A stretch of 50,691 nucleotides of DNA, taken from assembly GCA_026398695.1 (NCBI GenBank), contig JAPLSJ010000045.1, forward strand, positions 1 through 50,691, in the 5' to 3' direction. A program made the translations under genes and the position numbers. Positions within the stretch are counted from its first letter, which is position 1, and each line of letters starts with the position of its first letter. The notes under the pieces were generated by a model. It saw only the letters and a list, made by a program, of their open reading frames with translations. It was not told where the DNA came from and did not search any database. This stretch comes from Arenimonas sp. (GTDB taxonomy: Bacteria; Pseudomonadota; Gammaproteobacteria; Xanthomonadales; Xanthomonadaceae). Shown one piece after another: positions 48,159 through 50,691 of this stretch.

Positions 48159-48317
48159 TCAGATGCGACCCATCACCAACAGGATGATCAGGATCAGCAC
48201 CACCAGGCCCAGGCCGCCGCTCGGGCCGTAGCCCCAGTTCCTGCTGTGGCCCCAGGACGGGAGCGCGCCGACCAGCAGCAGGATGAGGACGATCAGCAGG
48301 ATCATGGAAAGGGACAT
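48159..48317 (-). CDS. DUF3309 small membrane protein
   Basis: 52 residues: a hydrophobic helix (MILLIVLILLLVGALP), a short loop SWGHSRNWGYGPSGG, and a second helix (LGLVVLILIILLVMG). This is the DUF3309 pattern, a tiny inner-membrane protein widespread in proteobacteria and often stress-linked, with no defined role. AAGGAG precedes the ATG at 48317; an in-frame extension to 48365 lacks a signal. Confidence 0.9.
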   Translation of the reverse strand: MSLSMILLIVLILLLVGALPSWGHSRNWGYGPSGGLGLVVLILIILLVMGRI

Positions 48318-48399
48318 GGCGGGAACTCCTTCATAAGTTCCCAAGGCTGGCTCCGACCCCTGCAAAGCGTCTGTTCGCTACCGCGCATAACCTCCGGCT

Positions 48400-48900
48400 T
48401 CAAACGGCCGCGGCGAGCCCCTCGTCGGCGGACATGCCGGCGTGGAAGGCCTCGTACACCAGCACCGGGATCGCCAGCGTGCCCAGGTGGTGTTCCACCA
48501 GCGGCTTCACTTCCGACCAGTCCATGCCGCCCACGCCCGTGGCCAGGCGCGGCAGCGCCAGGCTGGTCCAGCCCTCGCGGATGGCTTCGGCCGCCAGCGC
48601 CTTGAGCGCGTGGTTGATGTTGGCCGTCGTGGCCTTGCCCGGCTTGGCGCCGTGGTCGTAGGCGCCTTCCTGGGTGAACAGCGCGACGATGCGCGGGCCC
48701 TGCGCGCCGGCCCAGGTCCACAGGCCGCCGGCCTTGGGATGCTGGGTCTGGCAGTAGTGGCGGAAATCCTTGTACATCGCCGGCTGCTGTTCGCGCAGCG
48801 AATGGGCCAGGCCCTGGCCGAAATCGTCGTTCGGGGCGACGCCGTGGGCAATGGCCTGGGCCTGGCTCTTGAGCAGGTCGCCCGATACGTAACGGATCAT
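48400..48900 (-). CDS. Macro-domain protein
   Basis: 166 residues, a single macro domain: MIRYVSGDLLKSQAQAIAHG starts the fold, and GVAPNDDFGQGLAHSLRE and LPRLATGVGGMDWSEVKPLV carry the ADP-ribose-binding loops. Such proteins bind or remove ADP-ribose from proteins, nucleic acids or metabolites. The NDDFGQGLA form recalls the ALC1/TARG1-like and DarG-type branch more than YmdB, but no DarT toxin is adjacent. AGAGGAAC is the ribosome site. Transcribed alone. Confidence 0.9.
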   Translation of the reverse strand: MIRYVSGDLLKSQAQAIAHGVAPNDDFGQGLAHSLREQQPAMYKDFRHYCQTQHPKAGGLWTWAGAQGPRIVALFTQEGAYDHGAKPGKATTANINHALKALAAEAIREGWTSLALPRLATGVGGMDWSEVKPLVEHHLGTLAIPVLVYEAFHAGMSADEGLAAAV

Positions 48901-49056
48901 GGTGTTCCTCTGGCGCGTTGGCCGATGGGGTCTGGCAACGAGTGTGCGCGGCGCGGCGCGGGCGGCCCTTGACCTGCATCAACCGCGCCATGGCGAGGGC
49001 GCGTTTGCGGGCCCGCGGGGGCCGTGCTAAATCCCGGACAGGGAACCACGGAACGG

Positions 49057-50589
49057 ATGACGACGATGCGCCTAGCCTGGCTGTTGGGCCTGCTGTTGCT
49101 CTCGGCGTCGTGCGCACCGCTGCCGCCCCGGCCCGACCTGCCCGACGACTTCGCGCCGCCGCCGGCCACGTCGGGCGCCATCGCCGAACTGGTGATGCCG
49201 CGCGAGGCCAGGCACCCGGGGCAGTCGGGCTTCCGGCTGGTGAGCACGGGCACCGAAGCCTATGCGCTGCGCGCCTACTCGGCCCAGGCCGCCACCCGCA
49301 GCCTCGATATCCAGACCTACCTCTGGCACAACGACCTCACCGGCAAACTGCTGGCCAGCCGCGCGCTGGCCGCCGCCGACCGCGGCGTGCGCGTGCGCAT
49401 CCTGGTGGACGACCTGGACGCGCGCGAGAAGAACGACGGCTTCGCCGCGCTCGACGTGCACCCGATGATCGAAGTGCGCCTGTACAACCCGCTCGTCAGC
49501 CGCGAAGGCGCGGCCGGCAAGGCCGCCGAGTTCAGCCTGGGCTTTTCGCGGCTCAACCACCGCATGCACAACAAGAGCTGGATCGCCGACGGCCGCATCG
49601 CCCTGGTGGGCGGCCGCAACCTGGGCGACGAATACTTCGACGCCCACGCAGGCACCAACTTCGTGGACCTGGACTTCCTGATGGCCGGGCCGGTGGTGGC
49701 GGAGGTGAGCGCCAACTTCGACCGCTTCTGGAACTCCGAATCCAACCGCCGCATCTGGCGCCTGGAAACCAGGGAATACACCGACGCCGAGCTGCAGACG
49801 CTGCGCGCGGTGCTGGCCCAGGCCGAGGACGAACTCAAGCGCAGCCGCTACGCGCAGGTGCTGCGCGAAGACCCGCGGGTGCAGGACCTGGTGAGCGGCG
49901 ACGCCACGCTCAACTGGACCCGCGAATGGCATTTCGTCAGCGACGACCCGATGAAGATGCAGCTGCCCGAGGACCAGCGCTCGGCCGTGCTTGAGGCGCT
50001 GCGCCCCGCCCTGGCCGTGGCCGAGCGCGAGGTGGCGCTGATTTCACCGTATTTCGTGCCGGGCGAACGCGGCAGCGCGCGGCTGGCGGCGCTGCAGGCG
50101 AACGGCGTGCGCGTGCGCATCCTCACCAATTCGCTGGCGGCCACCGACGTGGCGGCGGTGCATGGCGGGTATGCACGCTACCGCAAGGCGCTGCTGCGCG
50201 GCGGCGTGCAGCTGTGGGAACTCAAGCCCACCGGCACGCAGCCGTCCGAGTTCAGCCTGGGCGGTTCGTCCGGGTCCAGCCTGCACACCAAGGCCGCCCT
50301 CATCGACGACGCCCAGGTGTTCGTCGGTTCGTACAACCTCGACCCGCGCTCCACGTCGCTCAACACCGAACAGGGCGTGCTGGCCACGCACCCGGCGATC
50401 GCCGCCGAACTGAAGGCGATCTTCGAGCGCGAGCTGCAGGGCACGCGCTCGTGGCAGGTGACGCTGGTGGACGGCAGGCTGCAGTGGACCGACGGCACCC
50501 AGGTGCTGGACGGCGAGCCGGGCGCCAAGCCCAGCCAGCGCGTCCTGGCCTGGTTGATGAAAGTGCTGCCGGTGGAATCGCAGCTCTAG
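49057..50589 (+). CDS. Phospholipase D-family lipoprotein (cardiolipin synthase C-like)
   Basis: 510 residues. A lipoprotein-type signal ends SASC (Cys20). Two HKD motifs are present: HNKSWIAD in the first half with GGRNLGDEYFD, and HTKAALID in the second half with GSYNLDPRS, the pair that makes one phospholipase D active site. The order and the R-RxLSxNxExG-like 'NTEQGVLA' fit cardiolipin synthase ClsC/YmdC-type proteins. It would act at the outer face of the inner membrane or periplasm. ATG 49066 is an alternative start. It is odd but not unknown for ClsC-like proteins to be lipoproteins. Interestingly, macro-domain (YmdB) and ClsC (YmdC) genes are also neighbours in E. coli. Confidence 0.88.
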   Translation: MTTMRLAWLLGLLLLSASCAPLPPRPDLPDDFAPPPATSGAIAELVMPREARHPGQSGFRLVSTGTEAYALRAYSAQAATRSLDIQTYLWHNDLTGKLLASRALAAADRGVRVRILVDDLDAREKNDGFAALDVHPMIEVRLYNPLVSREGAAGKAAEFSLGFSRLNHRMHNKSWIADGRIALVGGRNLGDEYFDAHAGTNFVDLDFLMAGPVVAEVSANFDRFWNSESNRRIWRLETREYTDAELQTLRAVLAQAEDELKRSRYAQVLREDPRVQDLVSGDATLNWTREWHFVSDDPMKMQLPEDQRSAVLEALRPALAVAEREVALISPYFVPGERGSARLAALQANGVRVRILTNSLAATDVAAVHGGYARYRKALLRGGVQLWELKPTGTQPSEFSLGGSSGSSLHTKAALIDDAQVFVGSYNLDPRSTSLNTEQGVLATHPAIAAELKAIFERELQGTRSWQVTLVDGRLQWTDGTQVLDGEPGAKPSQRVLAWLMKVLPVESQL

Positions 50590-50597
50590 TCGATGCG

Positions 50598-50691
50598 TTA
50601 GACGCGCGCCTTCGGCAGCTCCGGGTCCACCCGCAGGAACCAGCGGCCGGCGATGCCCGGCACCACCAGGATCTCGGGCGATTCGCGCGGT
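50598..50691 (-). CDS. C-terminal end of an unidentified protein
   Basis: Only the last 30 codons are in the window, ending PELPKARV and stop (complement of 50598-50600). The visible part reads SPEILVVPGIAGRWFLRVDP. It converges on the phospholipase D gene 8 bases away. Too short to assign a family. Confidence 0.6.
   Translation of the reverse strand, partial: PRESPEILVVPGIAGRWFLRVDPELPKARV

Overview
This is a high-GC, gene-dense stretch of bacterial chromosome. Gene content points to a gammaproteobacterium of the Xanthomonadaceae/Lysobacteraceae type (Lysobacter, Luteimonas or a relative). The pointers are a lipoyl-domain pyruvate dehydrogenase subunit, YajQ, a subclass B3 metallo-beta-lactamase, an HU protein with a Lys/Ala-rich tail, and GGDEF/HD-GYP proteins. 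Other pointers are REP-like palindromes and several TAGAAT-type -10 boxes seven bases from a start codon. The assignment rests on gene content only. I see no rRNA, tRNA, CRISPR array, insertion sequence, integrase or origin.

Layout. 1-5.6 kb: edge of a pyruvate dehydrogenase gene, then an ABC ATPase and a permease fused to an M1-type peptidase. 5.9-20.1 kb: single genes and pairs, including an OmpW-like porin, an EF-hand protein, a GlxA-type AraC regulator, an acyltransferase divergent from a LytTR regulator, a fatty acid hydroxylase, dinB, an RcnB-like repeat protein, yajQ, rsmC-rsuA, a diguanylate cyclase, the B3 beta-lactamase and a YiiX-like hydrolase. 20.3-31.1 kb: one eight-gene operon of TldD-like, TldE-like, DUF4159, MoxR, DUF58, BatA-like, DUF4175-like and a large membrane protein. 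31.1-32.7 kb: a convergent GAF/HD-GYP gene.

32.8-39.3 kb: a compact same-strand run ending in a terminator. It holds a serine hydrolase, a pepsin-family aspartic peptidase, a GNAT, a SonM-like alpha-N-methyltransferase, a 99-residue protein that looks like its split borosin precursor, a TPR-GGDEF protein and a second GNAT. The methyltransferase-precursor pair is the strongest candidate for an unstudied system: a split-borosin RiPP whose neighbours (peptidase, acetyltransferase) may be maturation enzymes.

39.4-44.5 kb: HU, a DUF3857/transglutaminase/DUF2569 membrane fusion translationally coupled to a repeat-rich secreted protein, and a DUF3297 protein. 44.5-48.1 kb: a tight six-gene minus-strand operon (zinc ribbon, DUF2589-type proteins, a tiny membrane protein, and an HNH/beta-beta-alpha-Me-like nuclease with a very basic tail), divergent from an XRE repressor. 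This is the second candidate for an undescribed system. 48.1-50.7 kb: a DUF3309 membrane peptide, a macro-domain protein, a phospholipase D/cardiolipin synthase-like lipoprotein, and the tail of an unidentified gene.

All identifications come from reading motifs by eye. Family names are recalled, not searched.
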